From NCBI GenBank assembly GCA_917880885.1, contig OU862913.1:2728001-2792000 (forward strand): a stretch of DNA of 64,000 nucleotides, in the 5' to 3' direction. The notes beneath the pieces were generated by a model. It was not told where the DNA came from, did no database searches, and saw only the letters and a list, made by a program, of their open reading frames with translations. Made by a program: the position numbers and the translations under genes. Source of the DNA: Limnephilus marmoratus (Eukaryota; Arthropoda; Insecta; Trichoptera; Limnephilidae). The first letter of the stretch is position 1; the number at the start of each line of letters is the position of its first letter. Of the stretch, positions 51,580 to 62,822 are shown one piece after another.

Positions 51580-53878
51580 GTTCACCTGAGTGCAATCCTG
51601 ATCGATGACGATTGGAAGAAAGTTGACAACATGACTTACCAACAAGCACAGAGATGTAAGCAGTCAACAGATGCGAGACAGAAACAAAAATTCGAGAGGC
51701 TCAACCAAGATAAAAAAGGTGATCGAAAACAGCTTGATCAAAATAAAGTTGTTATTAACATTTCGTCCCTTGCGTTGAGCCCACAGGCGACTTCTGTACT
51801 TGCCAAGGGGATGAACTATGCAGTTGCCCCCAAAAAGATACCTGTGGAATCTATCGTATGTGGTGTAGAGACAGCACTGCATTCAATGATGAAAGTCCAT
51901 AAAATGTCAGAGACCCAAGCAGAAGATATACGACAAGAGACTTGCCATATTTTGAAAAGGGCCAAAATACCCCGCCCAAACATCACAAAAGGAGAGTTTG
52001 TGGCCTTAAAAGAATTGCGCGCCAATGAGGAAATCTTAGTTCTGCCTGCCGACAAAGGTAATGCCACTGTGGTGATTAATACGGCAGACTACATCAAAAA
52101 GATGGAAGACCTCCTGTGCGATGCCGGCACTTACAAGAAGATTAAAAACAACCCCACCAATAAGATTGACTTGAAGACAAGAGAGCTAGTTAAAGCTTCC
52201 AGTATTAGGAAAGAGGATCGATCTGGGCTTTTCGTAAAAGCCTCCAGAACTCCTGCCCTATACAGTCTTCCAAAAATTCACAAAAAGGATATACCAATGA
52301 GACCGATTGTCAGTGCTATTGGTGCACCTACTTACAAACTGTTCCAATACCTATCTAGACTACTGCAGATGCAAACTGGAAAAACTGAATCGTGGATTAA
52401 GGATTCCACAGATCTGATCAGTAAACTTAAGAAGGTTAAGACTGATGAAAGGGATATTCTTGTCAGTTTTGACGTAGTTTCTCTTTTTACGAATGTGCCT
52501 CTAGAAGACTCCATGACAATGCTCAGGGAGCTATATGAGGAAGACATTTGCAAACTTTTTGAGCACTGTCTCAAAACAGGATATTTTGCATTTCAGGGTG
52601 AGCTTTTTGAGCAAGTGGAAGGAGTTGCGATGGGCAGTCCGTTGTCGCCAGTTCTAGCTAACTTCTTTATGGAGAAGTTTGAAGAAGTGGCACTTGACAC
52701 AGCTTCGGCTGTTCCAAAGGTATGGTGGCGTTATGTCGATGATGTTTTCGCCATTTGGCCTCATGGAATAGAGAAACTGAACGAATTCCTAGACCATCTT
52801 AACTCACTTCACATTAAAATTAAGTTCACAATGGAGTTGGAAAATAACCACAAAATCCTGCCTTTTCTAGATGTGGAAGTGATGCGAAAAGAAGATGGTA
52901 GCCTAGGACACACCGTGTATAGGAAACCAACTCATACGAATCGGTATCTACATGCTGATTCGCATCACCACCCAGCGCAGAAGAGAGGACTTATCCATAC
53001 GCTGGTAACCCGAGCGACCAGAATATGTGAAGAAACAAAAATCGGAGCGGAACTTACTAAGCTCACCGATGCACTGGAGCGTAACGGTTACCCGGCAAGG
53101 CAGACAAGGCAAATAATAAGAGCCAAATCTACACCAAACGAAGACAGAATTGAACAAGAGCCTAAAGGCTGTGCTTTCCTACCTTATGTTCACAATGTGA
53201 CAGACAGAATTGCCAGACTGTTGAGGAAAGAAAGCATCAAGACTGTCTTCGGAACCACGACCAAAATACAAGACCTACTGAGGTCTGCAAAGACCAAGTT
53301 TCCTCTGGAAACAGATGGAGTATATAAACTCAGCTGTTCCGGATGTGATAAGGTCTATGTTGGCCAGACAGAGCGGACGATCTCCAAAAGGATATCGGAA
53401 CACTTTCGAGCATGTAAACTTGGCCACCCTGACAAATCGGCAATCGCCGAGCATTTAATTGAAACCGGCCATTACTTCGGATTTGTTCCTGAAGTCCTGG
53501 GAAGACCCAAAACCTATAGAGCACGCTTAATTACAGAGGCAATTGAAATTCATAAAAATCCTATTAACATTAATAGAGACGACGGAGCTAAGCTCAATAG
53601 TTCTTGGTATCCGGTAATTGACGGCTACACCAAAGGTAAATGCAAAAAACCATCCTGAAGTATACTGTAATGCCAGCCCGCAGTGGATTGTTGCTGGCGA
53701 CACGGTATTGCTTCGAAGTACTTAAGCACACATTTCATCTCTAACATTTACACATCTGCCCTGATGATGGACACTGTAACGCTGTCCGAAACGTTGGCTA
53801 AAGGAGGAGGTAGCGCAACACGGCATAATACCCCAAAAGGAAATAACCATAAAATTTTTGGCCGTGAAAATCTAAAAT
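51575..53878 (+). mobile_element. Penelope-like element inserted in a LINE
   Basis: A Penelope-like retroelement with an intact ORF (51631-53658) and a 3' terminal segment. That segment contains CTGATGATGGACACTG, CTGTCCGAAACGTTGG and CGGCATAATACCCC, ending around GGCCGTGAAAATC (53860-53880). The terminal segment recurs alone at least five times in the window. LINE sequence lies on both sides, but about 100-120 LINE codons (early RT) are missing between them, so insertion was accompanied or followed by a deletion. No 5' terminal repeat is visible; the copy is likely 5'-truncated. Confidence 0.85.
51631..53658 (+). CDS. Penelope-like RT with GIY-YIG endonuclease, 675 aa
   Basis: One uninterrupted frame. 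The reverse transcriptase spans about residues 130-420: VLPADKGNATVV and YSLPKIHKKDIPMRPIVS, motif A DILVSFDVVSLFTNVPL (catalytic Asp), motif B GVAMGSPLSPVLANFFME, motif C RYVDDVFAIW (YVDD) and LPFLDVEVMR. Residues ~555-640 form a GIY-YIG endonuclease: GVYKLSCSGCDKVYVGQTER, then ISEHF, the Cys pair typical of Penelope proteins, and AEHLIETGH (catalytic Glu region). Usual length is about 700-850 residues, so a short N-terminal piece may be missing; in-frame codons upstream of 51631 (LIDDDWKKVDN) support that. All key motifs are intact, so it could encode active enzyme. Penelope elements act in the nucleus, priming on DNA ends made by the endonuclease. Confidence 0.93.
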   Translation: MTYQQAQRCKQSTDARQKQKFERLNQDKKGDRKQLDQNKVVINISSLALSPQATSVLAKGMNYAVAPKKIPVESIVCGVETALHSMMKVHKMSETQAEDIRQETCHILKRAKIPRPNITKGEFVALKELRANEEILVLPADKGNATVVINTADYIKKMEDLLCDAGTYKKIKNNPTNKIDLKTRELVKASSIRKEDRSGLFVKASRTPALYSLPKIHKKDIPMRPIVSAIGAPTYKLFQYLSRLLQMQTGKTESWIKDSTDLISKLKKVKTDERDILVSFDVVSLFTNVPLEDSMTMLRELYEEDICKLFEHCLKTGYFAFQGELFEQVEGVAMGSPLSPVLANFFMEKFEEVALDTASAVPKVWWRYVDDVFAIWPHGIEKLNEFLDHLNSLHIKIKFTMELENNHKILPFLDVEVMRKEDGSLGHTVYRKPTHTNRYLHADSHHHPAQKRGLIHTLVTRATRICEETKIGAELTKLTDALERNGYPARQTRQIIRAKSTPNEDRIEQEPKGCAFLPYVHNVTDRIARLLRKESIKTVFGTTTKIQDLLRSAKTKFPLETDGVYKLSCSGCDKVYVGQTERTISKRISEHFRACKLGHPDKSAIAEHLIETGHYFGFVPEVLGRPKTYRARLITEAIEIHKNPININRDDGAKLNSSWYPVIDGYTKGKCKKPS

Positions 53879-55155
53879 CATATCTACTTTCAGATTGTCA
53901 ATTCGGTTTTCGAGCAAAAATGTGTACTGAACAGGCTATATCAGAATTAACGAATTTCATTGTCAAAAACACAGATGAGGGATCCAAAGTAATCGGCGTC
54001 TTTTTAGATCTGGCCAAGGCTTTCGATACTATCTCTCATGAAATTCTGTATGAGAAACTTAAAAATAATGGTATCAACGGACCACCGCTCGACTGGTTTA
54101 TTAGCTATACTAAAAATAGAAAGCAAATAGTAGAACTAAATAAATGCTTCAGTGAACCGGAAGAAATCAAGTATGGTGTCCCTCAAGGAAGCGTCCTCGG
54201 TCCTCTTCTATTTCTCATTTACATAAATGACCTTACTGATCTTAAAATGGCATCTATCGACTACAAGGTAATCAGTTACGCAGACGACACGGTAATACTA
54301 TTCAAAGCTCCAAGTTGGGTAAAGGCTTTCAAAAGTGCGGAAACCGGTATGTTAGAAATAAAAAATTGGCTCGACAAAAATCTACTTACCTTAAACATCG
54401 CCAAAACAAAATACCTAACATTCAGCAAAACCATCACTGGGCAACCAAAAACCCTTCCACCTCTATACCTACACCCTTATATTGCCTCTAAACCCTCAAA
54501 TCACAACTGCGAAAAAATAGAACATACTGATAATATCAAGTATCTAGGATTAACAGTGGACTATAAATTAAACTGGGAACTTCATATCAACTTGCTCATT
54601 AAAAAAATCCGTAAACTATCATTCATTTTTAAAACGATAAGAAACATCATGTCTTTAAAACAACTAAAAAATGTTTACTTCGCTCTATGTCAAAGCCTTT
54701 TAACTTATGGTATTTCGGCCTGGGGGGGAGCCGCTGAAAAGTATATTAAGACACTTAACACAACTCATAAAACACTAATTAGGATCATGTTCAAAAAACC
54801 CTACCTTCATCCAACGGAAAACATCCTTATAACTAACAACATACTAGACATCAGGAAACTCTTCATTAAGAAGATCATTCATATAAACTGCATAAAATCC
54901 TCACCATGCCACATAACACACCCACAAATCACAAGAGCAAACTCGCGCAATCAACTTTTAGTGCCAATAATTAAATCAACTTTTGCCCAAAAGCACGAAT
55001 CCTACCTCGCACCTCTCATTTTCAACATCTTCCTAAAAGAAACCTCCTATTACGTCACTAAAAATAACAAAAAATGGTTATATAAACAGTTCACTACATG
55101 GTTACTGATCAAAAAAAGGGCATCCATCACCAAGTTATTAGGAATCTCATCTTAG
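53876..55155 (+). pseudogene. LINE reverse transcriptase, C-terminal part
   Basis: The frame resumes LINE ORF2 after the Penelope-like insertion: LLSDCQFGFRAKMCTEQAI, motif A VFLDLAKAFDTISHEIL, motif B YGVPQGSVLGPLLFLIYIND, motif C VISYADDTVILF (YADD), then KYLGLTVDYKLNWELHI. The C-terminal region has YFALCQSLLTYGISAWGG and LIRIMFKKPYLHP. It ends at 55155. The portion from motif A to the end is intact; the early fingers (motifs 1-2) are lost, so it cannot be active as read. In-frame codons back to 53683 are Penelope tail, not LINE. Belongs with 49323-51579 (CR1/Jockey-like group). Confidence 0.9.
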
Positions 55156-55945
55156 TCTCTATTCCCCATTCTTAATAAAAATATGTATAAATAAAATTTA
55201 AATATGTGTTATTTACATGTGTAGAGATTAACTCTTACTTATTACTACTGTTTAAGGTTCACGCCTGCTTATATTATTATCACTGCCTATGTTTATTTGA
55301 ATTACGAGAATTTTGTGGAAATTTTAATATTTTTAGTTTTAGATGTTTCCATTACTATGTGTATCTTTAATGAATTTTTGGTCATATGATACTATGTAAA
55401 TTCCAACAATTATTGTTCTTTGATTATATCATTTCATTGAAATTTAATTAGTTTTAGTTCTAGACGCTTGCTTAACTATGTGTATCTGTATAATTATGTG
55501 CATTATACGAATACGTATGTGTATGTATCTGTGAACGTATGTGTATATATAGAATGTATATATGCATACATATTTGTGTATATATGCATACATATTTGTG
55601 TATATATGCATACACGTATGTGTGTATACATGCATATGAGTGTGTATATATATAGTTGTGTGTAAGCGTATGCATCTGTAAATATATGTAAAGGTACCCG
55701 TCTCAGAACAGATAACATAGTCTAGTGAGGCGGGTTACTTACTTGTTTATATAAGATAATTTAAAACAATAAACGTGTTATATTATTGACAAAAATATCT
55801 ATGAAAGTGTGTATTTTAACAAGATCGTTGTATGATCGAGACATTCTAGATATAAGATTAAAATATCCAGTATTCCAGCGCCCTTGAGGTGATTTTTCAC
55901 AAAAACGGCGCTTTATAAATTAGCCAAATATTATTTATTATTGGT
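55156..55945 (+). repeat. LINE 3' UTR with ATGTATATATGC-type minisatellite
   Basis: AT-rich UTR. From about 55495 to 55690 it consists of alternating TATG/TATA words with a ~24-bp period (GCATACATATTTGTGTATAT about three times). The end at 55880-55945 (GCGCCCTTGAGGTG, TTATAAATTAGCC, ATTATTTATTATT) looks like the LINE terminus and recurs at about 38780-38840. Confidence 0.6.
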
Positions 55946-55959
55946 AAAAATTTCAGTCC

Positions 55960-57480
55960 AGAATATGTTAAGGTTTCTGACTAAATTACTGTCTACACGA
56001 TTGTTCACAATTTTATAAAGCATTAAGAGGTCATTTATCTTTCGTCTTTTAATCAGACTCTCTCATTTGAAATGTGCAAGTCTTTGTTCGTACCCGTCAA
56101 GAAGATGGTAGACACCTGATCGGTACGACAAAATCCATGTAAATTTTCTTTGCACTGATTCGAGTCTAGATATCTGTGTAATATAATGTGGATTCCAGAC
56201 TGTTGACCCGTACTCAAGAACACTTCGGTTTAAAGAATTGAATAGAATTATTAGGCTATTAGAATTCTTAAACAGTTTGGTTGATCTTACAATAAAACAA
56301 AGTAATTTATTTGATTTACTCACACTGTGTTGATTGAATGTTAGTTTTTGGTCAAAAATAATTCCTAAACCTTTAATTGATTCAACTGTCTCTTGATTGT
56401 AATCACATATGCTATATGAATACAGAGTTTTGTTGGTGTTCTTGGTGAAATTTATAACTTTGCGCTTTTTTTTACATGAGCTCCACACAGAAGCCTATGT
56501 CATATTTGGGGATGCTGTGTGGAGAATTTTTTTTAAGGAAAGGAAAGAGGGGAGAGATCTGGGATGGAAGAGCGTTTAAGGGGTGGGTAGAAATATGGGG
56601 TTCAGTGTGTCCTGGTCATCTGCCTCCAAGACCTAGGCAAACCTCACCCATGAACCCGGGCACCCCTGCATAGTCACCAAAAGTAGCGAACCACTTGGGG
56701 TGACCTATGGCAGAGGTGTTGGTTAAATAAAGTTTACCGGGGCGGCGGTACTCATTCCCGCCTCCCAAATTCCAAAAATCCCAAATTGAATTGAGCGCTT
56801 AGCTATATTCAATTCCATTTAATTGTCAATACACCAGGTAGATATTGTATTAAGGTCTTGTTGTAAGAGTTCACAATCTTTCATAGATTTAATTGCTTTA
56901 TATAATTTGAGGTCATCAGCATATACCTAGAGAAAAATTTCAGCGGAATAAAAATATTTTAATTTAAATATAATGCAGTATGCACTACCTTTGTTGACTA
57001 TCCACTTATGAATTTTGTGTTTTAGATGTGTATTTTTTGTCATGTGGTGGTTGGTATATTGTGGGAAGAAAGTTTAGAGTCACTTTTAGAATTAGATGGT
57101 GAGCTAAAAACAGAAGAGAAGTAAGTAGATAATAGATCACATGTATCTTTTCCATTTGTTGCAGATTTGTCATGGAGATGCATGATTTTGGGGAGAGAAT
57201 TAGAAATTCTTTTCGAATTAATGAGGGTTGAGAGATTTTTGAAACTTAGAAAATTTTCTATTGAATCTACATGGGCCTAAAGAACATGTACGTATGGATA
57301 CTTTTACTCTAGCCCTCAAGATAGAAAAACTGTCATAGTCACATTGATTTTTATATTTTTTCCATTTCTTTCTAAATTTTTGTTTTTCACTGAGTTATTG
57401 GATGAGAACACTGCTGAACCAAATTGGAAACTTATTATTCCTGATTCTTAAGCGCGGAGTGTATTTTTAATTGATAGCCA
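55960..57480 (-). pseudogene. Jockey/CR1-like LINE ORF2 split by family X
   Basis: The minus strand, from right to left, reads a linker with KIMHLHDKSATNGKD and LLSTYFSSVF (57.1 kb), then ADDLKLYKAIKSMKD (the YADD region, with Tyr lost) and LNTISTWCIDN (56.8-56.9 kb). A family X insertion follows, then KVINFTKNTNKTL, VESIKGLGIIFDQKLTF and NRSVLEYGSTVWNPHY (56.1-56.5 kb). Most of the palm is missing between 57.0 and 56.95 kb, and several stops are present. The element differs from the plus-strand LINE of 49-55 kb. Confidence 0.75.
56468..56794 (-). repeat. family X insertion with 6-bp duplication
   Basis: Runs from a T-run and GAGCTCCACACAG to CCGGGGCGGCGG and GCCTCCCAAATTCC, internally shortened. 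GCGCTT flanks it at 56462-56467 and 56795-56800. The LINE reading continues across it (MELNIAKR to KVINF), proving insertion after the LINE. Confidence 0.85.
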
Positions 57481-58024
57481 TAACAAGTTATAAAAATGTA
57501 GTAAGGAGTCATTACAATTCAGGGTGTTAACCTTTCCCATACCATCCTAAAAATATCCTCGATAAACCGTCTTGTAGCACAGCGTTACTCTATGGGATTT
57601 AGAAATTATTTCGGGTTTTTTGTAAAAATATTGTTGTGAATATTTTTTTATTTGGCTTATATTTATTTATTGTATGAGAAGAATATTGATTTTGTGCCCT
57701 AAAACTGAAATATTAAAAAAATAATCATTCATAATAAATAATCAAATATTATTTGAAACGCCCAACAAGGCGGGCGGCTGTGACAGCGACCGCCTAGGGT
57801 CACGTTAGCCTCCAAAATAGCACCATTGTTTCAGAAAGCCACCTGTGGAATGCGCTAGGTACTATTAAGGGCTGACACCGACCTACTATCATTTCTTAAA
57901 TACATTAACAAAAAATACTTTATCGTAAAGAGCTTTTTATGTTTGCTGATCTAAGTTAATACCATATTGAATGGTTTTAACACTTGTTGCGTAGAGAAAT
58001 AGATTAAAAGAAAAATATGATACT

Positions 58025-58265
58025 TGAACACTCGAATTTTAATTTTTTTTTACGCAAAAACAAACCACGAACTTTGAAATGAAAAACTTCTTAAGCACCG
58101 TTGTGATATGAAACTGGATGAAACGAAAAAGTGACTTAAAAAAAAACAATAAGCAAACCAAGAAAAAATAATGTTATAATTTCTTTGAAGTGAAAACTTT
58201 TTTAGCACCGTTGTGATTTGAAACTGGATGAAACGAAAAAGCGACACTAAAAAAAAACGAACACA
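58025..58265. repeat. ~120-bp tandem pair in the piggyBac-like element
   Basis: TTAGCACCGTTGTGATTTGA followed by AACTGGATGAAACGAAAAAG occurs twice here, twice at 60690-60860 and, inverted, near 38340 and 38885. It is an internal subrepeat of the element family. Confidence 0.8.
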
Positions 58266-58499
58266 TGCATCTATAGCATTTATAGAGAATGGGTTAGAAT
58301 AATCGGTCTCCTCTTTCTGCGGTGCTTCGTAGCCTTTCGACTCTTTTTTTCTGAAAGCTTCGCTTCTACCGATGTGAACTGCACACTAGTATTTTTTATA
58401 AAACTCGTACGTTTTAACATTTTTCTGAAATTTAGAGATAACCTTTAGGAACTTTTATGAGTGGAAATAGTTTACTTAGCAAATTAAAAACATTAATGT

Positions 58500-58742
58500 A
58501 ATGTCTGTGACAATTACAATCACTATTTATTGAAAAGTTCTCGTTATACGAAGTTGGTTATTTATTATAAGTCAATTATGAAAAAGTACAATGCTCTCTC
58601 TAGTGAGGTAATACGCGGAATGCCAGCAGCTGTCGAGCACCGCCAGCGCCTAAGGCCTGACCCACCACTACCTCAGTCGGGCGGGATCGGAAGCCTTCGG
58701 CTACGTTCGGCACCCGGCTATAGAGTACCTCGGACACTACAA
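58500..58742. repeat. GC-rich insertion with ATTAAT duplication
   Basis: Present only in this copy. The uninterrupted sequence ACATTAATTTCACAGG is at 61100. ATTAAT flanks the insert, which is GC-rich (GCTGTCGAGCACCGCCAGCG) and unlike its surroundings. Not identified. Confidence 0.6.
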
Positions 58743-59029
58743 TTAATTTCACAGGAACATTACGACAAAAACCAATTAGGTAAATTCTTATTTAAACATT
58801 AATCCGACGTGTTTATCATTACAAAATTTAAGTAAAAATGTAGATGTAAAAGATTTTTACAAAGAAGCAAAACAAAGACTTTGTTATTATATTTACCTAC
58901 ATATTATGTAATGCATTCGTCTATAGTAAATCTACATTAAATCGTAAAATAGCGACCACACGTCATCTAGAACTATACGAAACTATAAGAACTTAAGCTG
59001 TGGATACTGTAGTGCAGACATACAGTATT

Positions 59030-59310
59030 TATTTTACATTAGCTTCACACATGAGGCCCTGAGGAAAATAATTCGCTTCAGGGCCTATGTCATCTTTGCG
59101 GAGAGGTCGAAAGATCTCCCTCAACCAGTCTCTCCTGACCGGCCAGCCATGCAGATCCAGTTGGTAGGCAGATGTACCCGCCGCCAAGATCCGGAACCAA
59201 ACCTACCCCGTGAACCTGGGCACCCCTGCTAAGTCATCAAACGTACCAAACTACTTGAGGTCACTTATGTCAGAAGTGTTGGTTGTCCAATAAATGGTTT
59301 CCGGGCCGTC
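59030..59310 (-). repeat. family X copy (internally deleted), piggyBac-like A
   Basis: Same deletion type as 24649-24940, with GGCCCTGAGGAAAATAATTC and GTGAACCTGGGCACCCC. Confidence 0.75.
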
Positions 59311-60109
59311 GGCATGCCGTTATTATGAAAAATATGCATTTTAGAAGATGATCGAAATAGCAAGTTAAACAAAGACAGTGAGCGTTCTAAAATAGTAAAA
59401 ATAATAAATAAGTCAAAAAAATATATATATTCTAAAAATCCTAACATTCATTGCAAATTGTACCTTCAATTCATTGAAACCTAAACATTTATATTTATTG
59501 CTACTTCCTTCCATATAATAATCATTTGTAAAGACGTCACTTTGCTACTGTTTCAATAGAAAGAAAGTCCCTTTTTAAACTAATTATTTTATGGTGGTAG
59601 TTTTGGTAATAAAATAGGTAGGTAAGATTCTAAATATTGCACCCGACCCTCACAAAAGAGTTTTTGGTGGTGCAGTAATGTTAACAATCGTATTTTGGAT
59701 GAAGTATTGTCTTCGATACTGAAACTACATCATGCAGCAGAGAGGATATACCACCAAAACCGTATATCTCGACAAATACTCCTTGCTTCATTCGCATTCT
59801 TAAATCGTTTAATACTTGTTCAGATAATTCTATCAGAGGACTACCGCGAGGTAAGAGTTACATTCAAACGTGCTCTTTTTAAAATGATTTATCCGTATAT
59901 TTCTATTAGTCTGTCTCTTGGCGTGGTTCAACTGACAGTATTTGATTCACTTGACCATGCCATGACTTCCTTGGTTATTATTCATTCCACGTCAAATCTT
60001 CCTTTTTGAGTGCCCTAACTAAATAAGCGGTTCTTTTAATCCCATCCATCAAGTACACTTGACGTGACTTTATCACTAAACGGCGCAATTAAAAGGTGGA
60101 AAATATTAT

Positions 60110-60475
60110 TAAATAAGCCCATCCGTATACATCGGCGAAGTGATGTCTCCATATAATAAGGACTTACTGTGGAAAACCAAAAAGCGAGCCCAGGAATTAC
60201 ACCATCAATACACTTGGTTTAAAAATGGAAAAGTTTTTACAAGGAAATCAACGGAATCAAAAATTATCAATATAAAACATGAAAGAGATCTATTAACACT
60301 GTAAATCTAATTTCATCGTTTGTCAAAATTAATTAAAACACCTAAAATGGCTACCAATCTGGAAGAACTCACATACCACCTAATTGAAAATGAAACTGTT
60401 ACTACCAACACAGCAAACATAAAACTATATCTAAAAAATAATTTAAAAATAATACACCAAAATATAAGAAGCAGT
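60110..60475 (+). pseudogene. LINE fragment spanning ORF1 end and ORF2 start
   Basis: Encodes SPYNKDLLWKTKKRAQELHH and YTWFKNGKVFTRKSTESK, the ORF1 C-terminus, with a stop at about 60302. About 50 bp later comes MATNLEELTYHLIENETVTT and KIIHQNIRSSQ, the start of an endonuclease ORF2. It is the same family type as 49323-51579 and gives the unshifted ORF1 ending. Both sides are cut. Confidence 0.8.
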
Positions 60476-61384
60476 CAATGACCTACATGTTTATGTGTTA
60501 AGAGTTAAAAATTGTTGCACTCGTAACACATTTCGGACATTGGGTTTTATATTCCATAACCTCACTAATAATGATAAAATCATTTAGGGAATGACTTTCA
60601 GAAAAACCAATACAAACCAATACCAGAACACTCGAATTTTAATTTTTTTTTCAGTTTTACGCAAAAACAAACCACGAATTTTAAAATGACAAACTTCTTT
60701 AGCACCGTTGTGATATGAAACTGGATGAAACGAAAAAGCGACATAAAAAAAAAACAAAAAGCAAACCAAGAAAAAATAATGTTGTAATTACTTTGAAGTG
60801 AAAACTTCTTTAGCACCGTTGTGATTTGAAACTGGATGAAACGAAAAAGCGACACTAAAAAAAACAAACACATGCATCTATAGCATTTATAGAGAATGGG
60901 TTAGAATAATCGGTCTCCTCTTTATGCGGTGCTTCGTAGCCTTCCGACTCTTTTTTCTGAAAGTTTCGCTTCTACCGGTGTGAACTGCACACTAGTATTT
61001 TTTATAATACTCGTATGTTTTAACATTTTTCCGAAATTTAGAGATAACCTTGAGGAACTTTTATGAGTGGAAATAGTTTACATAGCAAATTAAAAACATT
61101 AATTTCACAGGAACATAACGACAAAAACAAATTGGGTAAAATCTTATTTAAACATTTATCCGACGTGTTTATCATTACAAAATTTAAGTAAAAATGTAGA
61201 TGTAAAAGATTTTTTCAAAAAAGGAAAACAAAGACTTTGTTATTATATTTACCTACATATTATGTAATGCATTCGTCTATAGTAAATCTACATTAAATCG
61301 TAAAATGGCGACCACACGTCATCTAGTACTTTACGAAACTATAAGAACTTAAGCTCTGGATACTGTAGTGCGGAAATACAGTAT

Positions 61385-61545
61385 TTTTTTAAAAATAGAT
61401 TCACACATGAGGCCCTGAGAAAAATAATTCGCTTCAGAGCCTATGTCATCTTTGGGGAGAGGTCGAAAGATCTCCCTCAACCAGTCTCTTCTGACCGGCC
61501 AGTCATACAGAGCCAGTTGGTAGGCAGCTGTACCCACGTAATAAT
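61385..61545 (-). repeat. family X tail fragment, piggyBac-like A second half
   Basis: GAGGCCCTGAGAAAAATAAT through CAGAGCCAGTTGGTAGGC; its head and the adjoining ~250 bp present in the other copies are deleted. Confidence 0.65.
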
Positions 61546-62374
61546 GCTTACTTCCATGTAATAATCATTTGTAAAGACGTCACTTTGCTACTGTTTTAAT
61601 AGAAAGAAAGTCCCTTTTTAAAATAATTTTTTTATGGGGTAGTTTTGGTAATAAAAAAGGTAGGTAAGATTCTTAATATTGCAACCGACCCCACAACAGA
61701 GTTTTATGGTGGTGCAGTAATGTTTACAATCGTATTTTGGATGAAGTATTGTCTTCGATACCAAAACTACATCATGCAGCAGAGAGGATATACCACCAAA
61801 ACGTCCAAAACCCTCTATCTCGACAAATACTCCTTGCTTCATTCTCATTCTTAAATCGTCTAATACTCGTCCAGATAAATCTGAATAAATAGATGCTTGG
61901 TTGCGTTACGGTGCAATCTATCAAAGTACTACCACGAGGTAAGAGATACATTCAAATGTGCTTTTTTAAAAATGATTTATCTGTATATTTTTATTATTCT
62001 GTCTCTTGGCGTGGTCCGACTGAAATAATCTGATTCACTTGACCAAGCCATGATTTCCTTGGCTATTATTTACTTCGCGTCATAAATATCTTCCTTTTTG
62101 AATGCCCTAACTAAATAAGCATACCTTTCAATCCCATCCATCAAGTACACTTGACGTGACTTTATCACTTAACAGCGCTATAAACAGGTGGAAATTATTA
62201 TAATTTTTATCGGCCTCCAGCTCTACATAAATTAACATGGCTCTACCTATAATGTGGTTTTACATGGTTTTATATGGTTTTACAACACATACATATCAGG
62301 AATCTCTTATATAGAGCATGTCAACAATTATCATTCCTTTGCCAGTTCAATGCCTTACTTTTCAACTTGGAAAT

Positions 62375-62822
62375 TTGGTGCCGCCGCCCCGGGATTCATT
62401 TATTGGATAACCAAGACTTCTGCCGAAGGTCACCCCAAGTAGTTAGTTACGTTTCGTGACTTAGTAGGGGTGCCCGGGTTCTTGGGTACAGATTTATCCA
62501 GGTTTTGGCAGCGGATGCTTCTGCCTACCAACTGCATGGCAGGCCGGATCGGGAGAGAATGGTTGAGGGAGTCCCTTTGACTTCTCCAGCTGCACTCTCT
62601 CGGAACATTGCCTTACACCGCAGTGGAAGAGATAGATTCGTACGTCCGTCACTCCTGGACACAATGACACCCAGATTCCTACCCACCCTTTATATCCTTT
62701 TCCTTCTCAGAACTTCCTAACCTTCCTTTCCTAAAAAGACCCTCCACACCTCATCCCCAAGGATAACATAGGCCCTGAGGGGAATTATTTTCCTCAGGGC
62801 CTCCTGTGTGGAGCTATTGTAA
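62375..62822 (+). repeat. near full-length family X copy, piggyBac-like A
   Basis: GGTGCCGCCGCCCCGGGATT to GGAGCTATTGTAAAAAAAGC. It retains the middle part with GTACGTCCGTCACTCCTGG that is deleted from 26300-26718, but is otherwise its counterpart. Confidence 0.8.

Noticed and set aside
53683..53870. N-terminal part of the 490-codon frame as LINE protein
   Set aside because: These codons lie in the Penelope-like terminal segment; LINE similarity starts at about 53880.
55444..55718. His/Tyr/Thr-rich short proteins
   Set aside because: They come from the TATG/TATA minisatellite in a LINE 3' UTR and appear in several frames on both strands.
57527..57530. Penelope target at the left end of piggyBac-like copy A
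   Set aside because: TTCAGGGTG before the TTAA resembles a word in the Penelope ORF, but only about nine bases agree; taken as chance.
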